DNA of 64,000 nucleotides from Ceratothoa steindachneri (taxonomy: Eukaryota; Arthropoda; Malacostraca; Isopoda; Cymothoidae). The notes beneath the pieces are model-generated. The model had not been told where the DNA came from and did not search any database. It saw nothing but the letters and a program-made list of their open reading frames with translations. This document shows positions 46,195 to 58,160 of the stretch, one piece after another. Every line of letters begins with the position of its first letter. Positions within the stretch are counted from its first letter, which is position 1. A program made the translations under genes and the position numbers. The stretch spans positions 177,919,497 to 177,983,496 of the forward strand of contig OZ018326.1 of the NCBI GenBank assembly GCA_963969495.1, given 5' to 3'.

Positions 46195-46915
46195 TGTGTA
46201 TGCATCAAACTCAGCTGTATGGGTAGTGACACTAGCTGCAATCAGAGCTAGATATTACATGGTAAATTAGGCTCAGAAACAGGAAGAACCGGGCCATGTG
46301 GGGCTGGTTATATGCAGAAAGATTATTGGGGTATTAAACATGGTGCATGGTCTTGCAATTATTTTCTTTCAAATTTGTCATGCAGAAGTAGCAGTCAGTA
46401 ACGTGATATTTGCCTTCCCTCCACATCATTGGGTCACAAAATGATATACTCTTCCTTTTATTATTACTCTAATCCCGTAAATTTTTTACACATATTATAC
46501 ATCAAAAATGGGGAGAAAATGGCTTATTCTGATCCCAAAGTTTCACTTCAAATATCCATATTTTTTTCCTGAGAGTCTGGAGAAGCGACACGTTCGCCGA
46601 TGTAATTTACCCTATTCGGGTGATTCTTACACGTAGAAACCATTGTAATTCAAATCTAGTCCTGAAACGATGAATAACATGGGTCATGTATGGTTACTCA
46701 TCACTAGATGTGACAAAACAGAAGTAATAAGCGGTTGGACGATACCACTATTTGGGAATATACGTTCTAATTTTTAGCAAGCATATCTTAGAAACCAGAC
46801 CTGATCATAGAAAAGTAGTTATATTATTAAATTTTGCATTCTGAAAGATTCTAAATCAGTTGGAAAACCTGTATGACCTTTGAAAAAAGGTTTTGAAGTG
46901 TAGGCCTGTGTACTC
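46195..46915 (-). repeat. dispersed repeat related to the 5' part of the 52.4-54.1 kb gene family
   Basis: It shares tatcaaactcagctgtat, gggccatgtg, attaaacatgctgc-like, aagcagaagtagcagtcagt, actagatgtggcaaaac and tctaaatcagttggaaaac with 53612-54110, in the same order. It carries an extra ~170-base segment (46500-46670) that is missing in the other copy. In the minus orientation it lies upstream of the family coding region; only PFTKAQLNDLT hints at its N-terminus here. Confidence 0.65.
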
Positions 46916-46949
46916 AATTTCAAATCTTGGAAATATTATCAAATCAAAA

Positions 46950-47437
46950 AGCTACATAGATTTACTCGTATGCTAGATAGTCCTAGAAAAATGACACATA
47001 CATCTACTTGTATTCGAAATAGTCTTAAATAAGGGCTAAAAAAGTGTACCCATAACGAAACAGTCATAGAAAAAGGCTGCATAAATGGATTTATATGCGA
47101 TGCAGTTTAGTAATATGCTACAGAACTGTACTCATATGCGAAGCAGTCATAATAAGGGCTGCATAAATGTCGTCAATATGAAAACCAGTCATAGAAAATC
47201 GGTACCTAAATGGACTCATATGCGAATCTGTCCTACAATAAGGCTACCTAATTCGACTCATATGCAAAACAGTTGTACAAAATCCTACATAATATAAGAT
47301 GCAGTCCTACAAAATGGATACATAAATGCTCTTATATATGAATCAGTTCTAGATAAGAGCTACATAACTAAACTACTATAGGGGAAGCATGCCTATGGAA
47401 CGGTACATAAATACACTTATATGCAATCTGTCCTTAT
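46950..47437. repeat. degenerate ~45-bp minisatellite, about 11 units
   Basis: The core cataaatggactcatatgcg followed by aagcagtcctacaaaaggct recurs with period 43-47, diverged. The plus-strand ORF at 47085-47297 is a translation of the repeat. Confidence 0.75.
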
Positions 47438-49079
47438 TGTGAAAAAGTACTGTTCTGGCTTATTGAAATTTTCGTTTGTTATAACATAGAGTCGGGTACC
47501 GTGAAATGGCAAAAGATTTCTGAAGATGTTGAATCCTTCACGTTAGAAAGGTATCAAAGGGTCATCACTCAAGAGGATGTGAACTCATCCTACGAGACTA
47601 AAGATTCACAGTTAAATTTTGGGAAATTTCATTAAATCTGAAGATAAATTTTCAAACGTGTACTTTAGTCATCTTTAATGTTTACTAGCCTTGTTGATGT
47701 TGGTGCTCTAAACATAAATTTAATTTCACTTTTGGGCTTACTACACTCGTTTTCATGAATTAGATGTTTTTAATAATTACCTAAGTGTGTTGGCTCTCAT
47801 CAAATTCCATCTTAACTTGTAATGTTCTCTTACAATGTTTTAATATATTTACATATTTCAGCCCTCTTCTCTCTTCACTCTATAAAAAATGATGTTCATA
47901 TTGATAATAAATATTTGTCCTTTTGGCTCATAATATTCTGAATTAGCAACGTTATTCTTAAGATTTAGTTTCAAAAACTGGTCCCTCCTTTCACTCTAGA
48001 ATGTCCGGTTAAGTAAAAATGTAATACAGAAGAAAGGGAAAAAAATACTTCACCTTTGGGAAAGAATTATAGTTTAAACAGACATAAAAGTATTATTCTA
48101 ATTAAGAGAAGGGCCTGAATATATAGGCCGGGAAACAAATCAGAAATTCGATTCGTGTCACACGTTTACAGCATTTAAGAAAATATTAATACAAGTATTC
48201 TGTAATGGAAATTTTATGTCATCCAACACGTCGATACTTTTAAGCAGTCTGTCATAACAAGGACAAACAAATTATAATTATGTATCCTAATATTAAACAG
48301 CCAGGACGAATGTTTCAATCCTGTACGACCAGTCTTAAACAACGCACCTCTTTTGATAGCAATCTCACTGTGATAGATAATGAAGCTAACTCTAAAACGA
48401 GGTTTATACTAGGTAATACCTTACAAACACTCCTTGTATTTAACTTTATTTTACCATTTATATTCACTGAACTTAGCTCACACTACTGTGGAGATTTTTC
48501 TAGATTTTGAAGTTCTAATTTTAGTTCAGATACATTTTCTCTCAAATCGTCGCACAACACAATAATGTCGTGACGGAAGGTTCCTTCCTTCTGCTCACCA
48601 ACAGTTTTCTGTCTTTGAAAATCTGAGGGGGGTCTCATTTATTTGTATATATGGAGATCCAAAAATGAGTATAACTTGAGTGAAGGACATCAAATATGAT
48701 ATTTCTATAATGCCTCAAAACATAAATGGCTGAAAATTTGAGTAAATATATTTAATCTCTAAGAGAAATATGAGAGTAGACATAATTGGTGTTTCTATTA
48801 TTGAGTCTCGATATATACATATACAAGTGCTGCTCTAAGTGGAAACCATTCCATCAAGAGATCTCCCGCGTAAAATAAACGCTCTTGAACAACCGTTTCC
48901 CGAACAGCATGAATGAAAAACAACTTCAATAATTTTAAAGTATGCAATTCAAAGATACGGATAAAACTAAAAATAGTCAGGAAGCAGTAAATTACAACAA
49001 ACTGAATTAAAGAAGAAAATAACACCAGTGAAATTCTCAACCATAACATAAAGGTTAAGAATTAAATGGAAAAAAATTC
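47438..49079. other. no recognisable feature
   Basis: AT-rich; short ORFs at 48280-48510 (+) and 49049-48798 (-) carry no motif. Confidence 0.35.
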
Positions 49080-49485
49080 ATTTATTATATACTATAAAAT
49101 GACAACAGTTAACAATCTCCTCATGAATAACAACAGCTGCCAAACCTCTTCGAATCTAAAGTCAATCAACATAGTTTACGAGTTTAACTGACCCAATGAA
49201 GACTGCAAGCTTAATGATAACTCAAAATATGTCGGCATGACAAACACCACCATTTCAAGATATTTAACCATGCATCTGCAAAGCGGAAGGTCGAAAAATC
49301 AAATGGAGAGTGCACATAACATGAACCTAACTAGAGATTTTCAAGTTGAAAAAAAAAACAAAATTAAAAGAAAAGATGGCGATAAAGCTAGGCTGAACAT
49401 CTTAAGAGCCATTTTACTCAACGAACAAAAGCCGGACCTCAACACCCGGATTACAAGCAGGAATCGAACATTAAAATTGTTGTAA
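49080..49485 (+). pseudogene. Penelope-like element, GIY-YIG domain
   Basis: The frame gives NNLLMNNNSCQTSSNLKSIN, then IVYEFN*PNEDCKLNDNS, KYVGMTNTTISRYLTMHL and QSGRSKNQMESAHNMNLT. This is the connector and GIY-YIG start of Penelope-type elements (IVYEFxCPxxDCxxxxxSYIGMTxTTLSRRLTxHL). The first linker Cys is a TGA stop, YIG is YVG and the Arg pair is RY. The C-terminal part (NILRAILLNEQKPDLNTRIT) is the expected helix with ILxxxxxPxLN before the stop at 49483. This copy is of the same Penelope-like type as the one at 3.6-4.3 kb. Upstream RT is missing. Confidence 0.8.
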
Positions 49486-49699
49486 AAATTCCACTAACCT
49501 GATTGGCTCGTTTCCCTTGCCATTACCCTAAAGCGAGGATCAATAAATATCCACTAAAAACCGTTTTCTTTTCATTCAACCTGAATCAAATTTCACCATA
49601 CTTCATCGGTAATTGAGAAAAGAATACCTAAAGATGCTGCGAAAAGGATCGAATAGATCGAAAGCTCAGCAATTTAAGTTTGGTTTTTACCAAACACAT
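49486..49699. other. PLE 3' untranslated region, probably
   Basis: Sequence continues without break from the GIY-YIG stop and ends near agctcagcaatttaagt. Boundary uncertain. Confidence 0.35.
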
Positions 49700-50420
49700 T
49701 TATTAAAAAGAGATATGAACATAAGACAAGTTATCTACCATCTACAAATGGTTCTGTAATTCCCCAAAGAAGTGGAAACAACAAGAAACAGAGACTGGAG
49801 AATATTGAGGATGAAGCAATATTCCTCAACCAACTCCTCTAAGAGATCTTTGGTCATTCTAGCTGTACATATGTTAATGGGCCATTATCGTGATGGAGAA
49901 TGCCCGCAATTCTGTTGACTAAGGAGAAATATCTCCTTCAACCGACAAAGTTAATTGTATAAGAGAGTAGTATTGAATGTTTGATTGTTGTCTAGCATTT
50001 CATAAGGGAAAATTTCTTCAATATCTCACTTTACAGACAACATGATATTTTTTCATGAATTCCTCATTTGGATTGTTAAGAAACTATTCTTCTTAGGCTA
50101 AGTTCCCATCACAAGTAACAAGCCTGCCCCAAAATTGGGGCTGAAGGTGTCGTAAAGCAATAATTCACAACAAGCAGCACTGAAACCCTGCCATTACTTT
50201 TCAGTTGGGGTCTTAAAATCTTATGGCTTAAGTTAAAATGTTCGACGAGTTCCTAAGAATTTGTAGCACTATTTTTTGTAACAACAGTTTTTAATTCTTC
50301 GGAATAAAGTTTTTATGGACGATCTGATTTGATCTGTCTTTTAGGGTAAAATTTCCATTTCTGAAACAGAAAACCACATTATGCAATTTCTTTCATTTAC
50401 TGCATCATTTCCATAAGTAC
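49700..50420 (-). pseudogene. mariner transposase relic
   Basis: On the minus strand, near 50320-50200, KLYSEELKTVVTKNSATNS and ELVEHFNLSHKILRPQLK form the second helix-turn-helix of mariner transposases, followed by GRVSVL. Near 49910-49860 the frame reads LVNRIAGILHHDNGPLT, the second catalytic Asp block (LLHDNARPH). Further pieces match the L-x-x-L-x-W-E-x-L-x-H-P region weakly (49860-49740). The first Asp block and the C-terminus are not clear. Stops and frameshifts abound, so it is an old copy. Confidence 0.6.
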
Positions 50421-51442
50421 ATTGTATCGATCTAGCCGCTGTATCTGCATTAACATGCAAGAATACATGTATAGAAGTGTGTTTGAATACTTATTAAACT
50501 ATTTCAGGCAAAACACAGAACTTTCTTTAGCCTAATGTACATTCTTATAAGCATAGCTAATTACAAAACCATATCTTCTATCCCCTCTTCAATTGTCTAG
50601 ATATCACACCACTCTTCTCTCTCAGAACCTGCCAAAAACTTCTCATTCCACACTCACCTGACGGCGAAAGGTTGGTTCTCCATTAACCCAAACTGTCTCC
50701 TCCTCGCTAGTTGGTAAAACACTGTAAATACCAGTTTTTGTCAGCTCTCTTGCCAACAAGTACCGGTTTTAGATCTCTGTGAGTTCGATCATCTGGGCGC
50801 GTTAGATCCTTAATTATTGAAACGCTTTATGTAACGCAATTATCTAACTGTACACTCAGAAGACAAATTTTCTCTACCGTGGTAGGTGTCGGCTCTCACG
50901 ACCCTTGGAGAGGGAATAGTTTATATGATTCAGTTTTGAAGCACCTTAGGATCAAGTAACAAATTCACAGGCACCGTTTATGCACCAGTCCTTTATGTTT
51001 ACTCTTTATCTATCTCATAAATGGAACTTTACAATTTATTCTTTACATTCCTAGTAGAATCAATATAGACACAAGTTTACCATCCGCAGGTACCATCCTG
51101 AATTCAAGCCTTTGTACATTCGTAGATATTTTAGAGCCAAGAAATTTGTGCAAGCCTTGTCAAAGTTTAGAACTTTGATAAATTTTACTAACCGAGGTCA
51201 AGTTTTTGCCTAAGTTCAGGACTTAGTCTGTATAAGGTCCTGAACTTAGGGCTTGGCGCATCTGTATAACCCAATTTCTGCGAGATGTTTCGCTGCGAGT
51301 AAATATGAATTAGTTCTTATCTTCCCCTTGTCCAAATTCAAATGAGGGGTGAGAGATAAATGGGTAAGTCAAACCCCAAGCTGCCACATTGACGGGTAAA
51401 CTCAGGGAAAAGGTGTTTTAAGGCGGATAAGATGTTAATAAG
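50421..51442. other. no gene; contains a perfect hairpin
   Basis: CCTAAGTTCAGGAC (51209-51222) and GTCCTGAACTTAGG (51237-51250) form a 14-bp perfect inverted repeat with a 14-base loop. The rest shows nothing recognisable. Confidence 0.5.
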
Positions 51443-51655
51443 TGGACACCTCCCAGATAAGTATCTCTCGGACGGTCACTTTTTAGAAGAACATCTTAAA
51501 CGGAGAGTTATTAGACTGACACCTGTTAAAAGACAATTCTTGGACGGACACGTCTTAGATAGCCTCGTCTCCGACATCAAACCTCTTAGATAGACTAGAC
51601 AGACATCTCCTAGGTATCAACCTCCTAAACGGACACCTCTTAGACAGATTACTTT
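51443..51655. repeat. degenerate ~19-20 bp minisatellite
   Basis: The core ggacacctcttagacagac recurs about ten times with variable spacing and many substitutions. Confidence 0.65.
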
Positions 51656-51837
51656 TACAGAACAACTGTATGGTGATTGATTACACCCCACTGCGCTGTT
51701 TTAAAGGTGTAACATATAATCACTGATTTTACGCCAGGTTTTAAGATTTTAAGAGACAAGCACATGCCAAAAATTCCTATACTCCAATCTATTGATAGGC
51801 GAATGTAGACACAATAGTAAAGAGAGCTCATCCTAGT

Positions 51838-52348
51838 CAAGTGAATACGGCGTTGGCATCCCAATGTGGCGGTACCGGGTCCGATTCCGAATCCCGGTAT
51901 GTGCGGACACAAACATTAGCACTTGTAGAGATTTGGCTACTGATTGGTGGACGCGGTCTGCTCATCCCGTTTTCGGATAGGTAGATCTAACACCTCTCAC
52001 TTCACACATTGCCAATCAGAGCACTGCTTTCTTTCCTTTCTCGAAATCACAGCACATCACACACATATTCTCTGTTTTATAGAATCCTGCTGTTGGGTAT
52101 CTATATCCACGTACATCTGATGCAGAACACGTCCATCTGCCCTGATGTGACGAAGGTTTTCAACTGATCACAGTTTGATGTCAAAATATAATACTTACTT
52201 AAAACCTCTCCCCAAAGAGGACCGGCTCCTGGTGACCTCGGGCCGACTAGCGATCGTCAAACTGACCTTATATATATTTCATTATCCGGTCGAGGATCCT
52301 CCCAGTATCATGGAAGAATTGGTGCTGACTAACTAACTAACTAAGAAA
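51838..52348 (+). mobile_element. putative second SINE family
   Basis: It begins with a tRNA-like 3' half: a B-box-like ggtaccgggtccgattccg, followed by an inverted partner cggtatgtgcggaca. A roughly 400-bp body contains tgatgcagaacacgtccatc and gaccggctcctggtgacctc. It ends in (TAAC)n (52327-52343), the simple-repeat tail expected of a SINE. The A box is weak, and no second copy is present in this window, so the call depends on architecture alone. Confidence 0.45.
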
Positions 52349-52439
52349 ATAGTAAACTTTGAACTGATTTATAGACAGAAGGTTTACAGAATGTTCTAAA
52401 TTACACCAAGAAGAGTACAACATACAAAAAAAGCTACTT

Positions 52440-54110
52440 ATGGATCAATGTTCTCTTAAGGGAATTTCAATTGTGCCTAGCGGACACCAAATCCCTTTTC
52501 AAAGAACAGTAAAGGTCAGCCATAAATTTGACATACCAACGCCCTTGATAGCATTCCTCTACGACACGGATATCTTGGTGAAAGCGCGCACCCGGTTTTC
52601 ACTGAATTCACGACAATTATCTGAAAAATAGTCCACGTGAGACCGAAGGAAGTGCATTTTCACTGACAGGCACGCATCAAGTTTGCGGAAATTCTCCATA
52701 AACTCATCAACCGCCTTTTCCCATACTGAGGACTTCTGTGGTTGACAAAGAAATTTGTAATAACTGACTTGAAGGAAAACCAGGCATAGAGTACAACAGG
52801 ACTAAGTGCTTAATCAAAGCTGGTGTCCTTGATGAGCTCACAAATTTTTATAACATCAAATACACCTGACTTCAGTTTTTCATTTTAAATAAGGAAATCA
52901 AATCTTCTTCTTTCCCTGCTTATTGACTAGACAAAGTTCTTCATAAAAACAAGTTTGATGTGCAGAGGTCAAGGTAATTCTTGCTCGGTTCAACCAGATG
53001 GTGGACAGAACGTTATGTCAACCAGATTCTAATCCTTGTCTTGACAGCTAGTCTTGTCTGACATAATGCAGGTCGTCAGCCCGACTGTCCCACAAGCACA
53101 TAATGCATGGATACTTCGTATGCCAACCTTGAAGGCATAGGATGAGTCCAACACTTTAAGATCCCCACAGATCAGCCATTTTTGTTCTTAGTAGTTGAGA
53201 GCAGACAACAGATAGTCCATACTGTTGCAGATTTCTTTCATTGGAGCTGAATGTCCAACATAGATCTATGAATACTTATTTCCTTTATTGAGAAAAGTGC
53301 CTTGAGACTTCTGTCAGATAAGCCAATGAAAAGTCTCCATTTTATAGCATTATATTTCAGGTCCATTAAACTGAGCAGGTCATCAATGTTGTTTCAGTAG
53401 ATCAGGAAAGAGACTTCATCAAATGTTAAAAATTTCTAAATTTTTTCTCACGGTCCCGATATCAATAGCATGTTGTCCCTGCAGCCAGCATATATTTCTA
53501 TCCAAGATGTGCACTGATAGCTGAGCACATTCTTTGGAAAAGTTCAGGTCTAAAGTCAGGTTGTTGATTTCGGCCTGCGTATATGGCCCCAGTTCGACAC
53601 CCTCTTCTGGTTTTTATGTATCAAACTCAGCTGTATCTGTAGTGACCTTAGCTTCAGAATTAGAGCTAGAATCTAAGGTAAAATCAGGCTAAAGAACAGG
53701 AGCATCGGGGCCATGTGCAACTGGTTCTATAGCAAGAGGAACTTTGGGGCATTAAACATGCTGCTTAGTTGTGCGATTGATCGATTTAAAATTTGTCAAG
53801 CAGAAGTACTGTAGTAGTCAGTGACGTGATCATTGCCTTCCCTTACCAACATCGAGTCGCGAATTGGCATACTCTTACTTTTCTTATTACTCCAATCCAA
53901 TTTTGCCACACTAGATGTGGCAAAACGGAAGTAAAAAAGGTGTGATGAAAGCGCATTTTGGGACTATACTTTCAAATATAAATCATGTATATCTTAGAAG
54001 CCAGACCAAAGAAAACTAACAATATTGTTAATAGCAGCGTGCAAAAATGATTCTAAATCAGGTGGAAAACGAATGACCTTTGATAGAAAGTTTTGAGAGA
54101 GAGGCCAGTA
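52440..54110 (-). pseudogene. broken gene of an unclassified multicopy arthropod family
   Basis: On the minus strand, pieces line up in order: LGPYTQAEINNLTLDLNFSK (about 53590), QGQHAIDIGTVRKNLEIF (53490), NNIDDLLSLMDLKYNAIKWR followed by LFIGLSDRSLKALFS (53390-53280), LKCWTHPMPSRLAYEVSMHY-like residues (53160), DEFMENFRKLDACLSVKMHF (52710) and LRSHVDYFSDNCREFSE with RAFTKISVS (52640-52570). I recognise this as a hypothetical protein family that is repeated in arthropod genomes, with EWRLFxDxSxxSLKxxLLHN and HFLxSHxxxFxxNxGxxSEEQGERFHQD blocks. I cannot name its biochemical role; its copy number suggests a mobile element. The HNxN, HS and GERFHQD blocks are destroyed here. The upstream part (53612-54110) recurs at 46195-46915. 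Confidence 0.6.
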
Positions 54111-54559
54111 CATTATCAACCCTCTCTGCCATCATACCTTCTCCCATTGAAATTATGTATGTGGCATTACTCGATTTAAGATAATTTTACAAGGGATAAT
54201 TTTACAAGCAAGGCCAATTATGCTTTGCTAGAGAACATGTGACACGCCTGGCACCCTTGATTATAAATAGGGATGTAATTCCTTTTCCTTGCCATCGCCG
54301 ATAAATTGTTGAAATAATTTATAACTTAAAAATAACCTATATCGGGTGGCTGAGAAAAATGTTTATTAAATACAGACTTTAAAAACTTATTTATTAATAC
54401 GAGATCGTGGTCAGAAACTTATACAATTGTATTCAAATTTAAGTAAAGTATTATTGTTATAATTAAAAAAATATACTCAAAAATATGGATGCTGATTACT
54501 CCCGACAATGGATAATGTGAAAAAAATGATCAAAATCAATATATATTTTTTGAAATAAA
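54111..54559. other. AT-rich spacer
   Basis: No motif seen. Confidence 0.35.
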
Positions 54560-55300
54560 TGATCAATATGTCCAACTTCTGGGTCACATAGAGTCTTAAT
54601 CGTGTTTTGAAGGGAGAAAGATATTTCCTAATATCAGTTTCAATATGTTATCCCGTTCAGGTTGAATATAGTCTTTCTATTACCACACACATTTTCTTGA
54701 AGTAAAACCCATATTAAAGAGTCCATAGGGTTTCAATTAGGCCATTAATTAGGCCATTCATTCTTTTTGATAAAATGAGAATAATATTTTTCTCCAAATT
54801 TCTGTGGTGTTTTTCCAGTATGAGAGGGCGCACCATCTTACTGGAAAATGAAATCGTATTTAGGATATAGCTGGAGGCAATTAGAAAAGTAAAAAAATAA
54901 ATAGTAGTTAGAAGTAATTTTCTGAATTAAATTTGGAATTTTGTGTATCGATAAAACCAATCCTCGTTTTTCCATTCCATAAAACTCGCAGAAACAATTG
55001 CATCTTTTTTTTAGCTCGATCTTAAACAGTCATGATGAATGTTTAAGATTTAGCGAAAAATCTTAAACATAAACTCTACTATTATAATTATTTGCAGGCA
55101 CAACTAAACTAAAATCTATTTCGTCTCTATGGTCAAAATTGATGTATCTTTAGATGGAAAGCGATTGTAGAGATACTTTTAATGTGTCTTTCTGCGTTTT
55201 CTTACATTAATATCACGACGGGAAATGTGAATTCTTTTATAAGATTTTAATTATTATCGTTTTAAAATTCGTTACACAGAAGAGGAGGAAATATTTAATT
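54560..55300 (-). pseudogene. maT/mariner-like transposase relic
   Basis: The minus strand shows SGKTRIGFIDTQNSKFNSE (about 54990), then DGAPSHTGKTPQKFGEKYYS and HFIKKNEWP (about 54830-54760). These are the strand before and the block holding the second catalytic Asp of mariner/maT transposases (FQQDGAPxHTAKxTQxW...WPPNSPDLNPMDY). PMDSLIWVLL follows near 54720 after a deletion of the NSPDLN segment. The residue before the Asp is a stop in place of Gln. The N-terminal DNA-binding half is not visible. Confidence 0.65.
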
Positions 55301-56269
55301 CACAGGAGACCTTCTATAGGATAAAGGAGTTCTGGATTATTTCTCCTGAAATAAAACTACTTCTAATCTACTCAATTTACTTTTTCTCGGAGTAGTTTTA
55401 TTCTGGCAGCCATTATCCCTCTTAAAAGCTATCAAATCTGTAGTTCATTATATTTTTAAACAAATTATAAACACTGTTACCAGTCCAAACACTATCCTGA
55501 AATTCAGTAAAATTCTAATTCCATTACAACCTTTTTTTTTAAACCTGCTTATATTATAATTTATGATTTTATCTTGACACCATTGTGATAATGGTTATAA
55601 TAACACAACTTTTGAGTTTAAAAGTTAAATGATGACTGAAAGAGAGAGAGAGAAAAAAAAGATAACTATAGCCCAATAGCTTTGACATGCAGATTTCGTA
55701 TTTTCTTAGCTCTAATATCGAATGTTTTCTTGATTTGGCAAGTAAATTTGGGAGCTACATATTTATTTTTTCAATTATAGAAATAATAAATAAACATATA
55801 AGTTGTATACAAAGGTTGTATACGAAGGTTTATAAACAAGGTTCGCAAGAGCACTTGTGAAAAGGTGATTGGGAAGAAATATATGAAAGGTGTTAAGAAA
55901 AAGAAGACATCTACAAATAAAATTGTAATATAAATGAACTCGAGATAATTTCATACAAAAATTTTTTAATTATACGATTCCTGGTATATTTTATTGAGAA
56001 ATAATACACTTCAAATTTATGATTTAAAAAAATAATTATATATTTAATATATACAATTTGTAAAATAATTATAAATTCAATATTTATATTTTGTAAACAA
56101 AATAATACATTTAATATTTATTAATTTGCAAATAATACAATTGATATTTCTGTTTTTAAAATTATACATTTAATATATTGTGTTTAAATAGTTTCAAGAA
56201 TTCACGTTGAATATCTCTAACTTTGTTCTAATTAATTTTTTTAAATTTATATTTCAAATTAAATATGAA
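55301..56269. other. very AT-rich spacer
   Basis: Contains a short GA tract at 55640-55650 and repeated tacatttaatat motifs (56030-56170). No genes. Confidence 0.4.
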
Positions 56270-57020
56270 TAAGATTAAATTGCCGAGCAAAGGAAAAGGC
56301 ACGCTGTAATTATTGCCATAAAAGCTCAGAGATGGGTCATTTTCTGAAAGTTACTGGAACTTTTATTGCAAAAGTTAGCAAAGACCTAAAAGCTGCTGAT
56401 AAGGATCAATTATCGTCAGAAAACGCATAAAAATGAAAATGATTCTTATAAAATCAAACCCCAAGAATTTGTAAAGAAAGTACAGTAAAATATCAAAAAA
56501 TAATCGGACAGTCGATTAGACCCCTTGCAAAGTACGTCAAGGTCTCAGAAGAGACCACCAAAAGAGCTATGCATGAAGATATACGTTGCAAGTCGTATGC
56601 AATGCAAAGAGATCAGTTCATATCATGAAAGAAAAAAAGAGAATTTTTAATCAGTGCAATGCATTTGTTCTCTATGTTGAAACATAAGAAGCTGGAATGC
56701 TTTAGATTTTGTCTGTTGAGGAAAACTTTCAGCAATAGCAAAAGGTGGGCCGAAAGAATGATAGATGTTTATGCAGTTTTAAGCACAATTTTTCATAAGT
56801 ATTAAGAGTCAATGCTCCCGCCTACATAGAAGATTTGAGTAAGTTACTGAGCCAATCATACAATGAGTATGCAACAGGAGGATCCCACAAACACTTCAAT
56901 ATTTATGTCTGCTATAACAAAGACTATGCCAGAAATTGCTAATGATTATCTTATTTGGGCATGTCAACGCTCCAGATTGACATACCGATTTGAAGCAGAT
57001 ATCACCTAGAAACCGAGCAG
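56270..57020 (+). pseudogene. maT-like transposase, internally deleted
   Basis: Plus-strand pieces are KIKPQEFVKKVQ, PLAKYVKVSEETTKRAMHED and IRCKSYAMQRDQFIS (helix-turn-helix region, 56440-56630), then LSVEENFQQ and KVGRKNDRCLC (first catalytic block, normally SDEKNF; Asp is Val here), and RVNAPAYIEDLSKLL (56810). The sequence then goes to TKTMPEIANDYLIWACQRSR with LTYRFEADIT (56915-57005), the family C-terminus. The QQDSAPSH and NSPDLNPMDY blocks are missing, about 80-100 codons. It differs in sequence and strand from the 54.6-55.3 kb relic. Confidence 0.7.
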
Positions 57021-57359
57021 TCATTTTGACCGCATTTTTTCTTCTTTTTATTGCGCTTATATTTATATCTCTGTTAACATATCAAAGTAATATATGGAAT
57101 ATTAGATAAGAAAATAGTATATTTTGAATAAAATTTTAATGATATATTCCATAAATCATTGATATTATTATAAAGTAAGGAAAACGTGTTAATAAAAAAA
57201 CTAAATGCAATTAATTAAATTTCAAGAAATGGTATTCTTTTTCATTAACAAGAGGTAAATAACTTTATGATTCAAACATTCCTACACTAACAATAATTTT
57301 TCCATAGATAGTTAATAGTTATAAATAGTGCAAAGTACTTTCTTGATCACTTTGCGTGT
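57021..57359. other. AT-rich spacer
   Basis: No feature recognised; it may contain the 3' end of the maT-like element. Confidence 0.3.
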
Positions 57360-58160
57360 ACATTTGCTACATACAGGTATCTTACATTTGTAACAAGTTT
57401 CAGATGTTTAATTTTTATTGCAACTTCCGACTTGGCATTTTTTTCTCTTCTAGAAGTCGCTAACGATTCATCGTCATCGCTACTATTATCAACAGCCTAG
57501 CTATTCTTGAAGGTTTGCTGCAGTTCTTCAGTTAATTGTAAGATGAATCTGCGGCGGGTAATTTTCTGCCCAGTAACTTCTCTGTACAGAACTACTACAT
57601 TGATGCCAGCTAGATCAAAAATGTTGTAAAAAACTTGCACTGACCATCTCCACGAAGCATATTTTATGTTGTAATTTTGAGCCATTTGATCGACTATATC
57701 TACACCATATTTTGTAGAGTTATAAAACTTCAGGTTGTTTCACTAGGTGAAAATGTTTTCAGTCGTCACATTTCTACCTCTTCCCATTTGTCGTTCTAGT
57801 AAACGCAGAACCACAGATTTAGAGAGTGGTTGATTTGGAAGAAGTGCTTGATCTTTTCCAAAGTAGAAAAATATAGGAAAAGTAGGATGATATATCTCAT
57901 ACTTCAATGAACAAGTTCCTAGAAACAAACACACCAACTTCCTTTTTAAATATTTTTACTCACAAAATCTTTTCTAGTTTCTTTATAAACCTAAGAAAGT
58001 TCATTGACTCCATGTAGCTCTCCTACACAATTTGACGGAACCAATTAATATTTATCGCATCCGAACCCGATTGTCTAAAGCCAGATATAGGTGGCAAACC
58101 GAAGGAGAAATATCACGCAAGTATGGTAGATGTGGCAAAAGCTCCGCATAGACAATATTC
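57360..58160 (-). pseudogene. piggyBac-family transposase, C-terminal half
   Basis: Minus-strand frames read YEIYHPTFPIFFYFGKDQAL, NQPLSKSVVLRLLERQMGRG and RNVTTENIFT (57910-57743), where the family has VTTDNFFT with the second catalytic Asp; Glu is present here. Then KYGVDIVDQMAQNYNIKYAS (57715-57650) has the third catalytic Asp motif GVDxxD intact, followed by WRWSVQVFYNIFDLAGINV and TGQKITRRRFILQLTEEL. Beyond a stop, ETCYKCKIPVCSKCTRKV (57440-57370) is the C-terminal Cys-rich zinc domain that binds element ends. The N-terminal half is unrecognisable upstream of 57960. No TTAA-flanked ends were identified. Confidence 0.8.
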
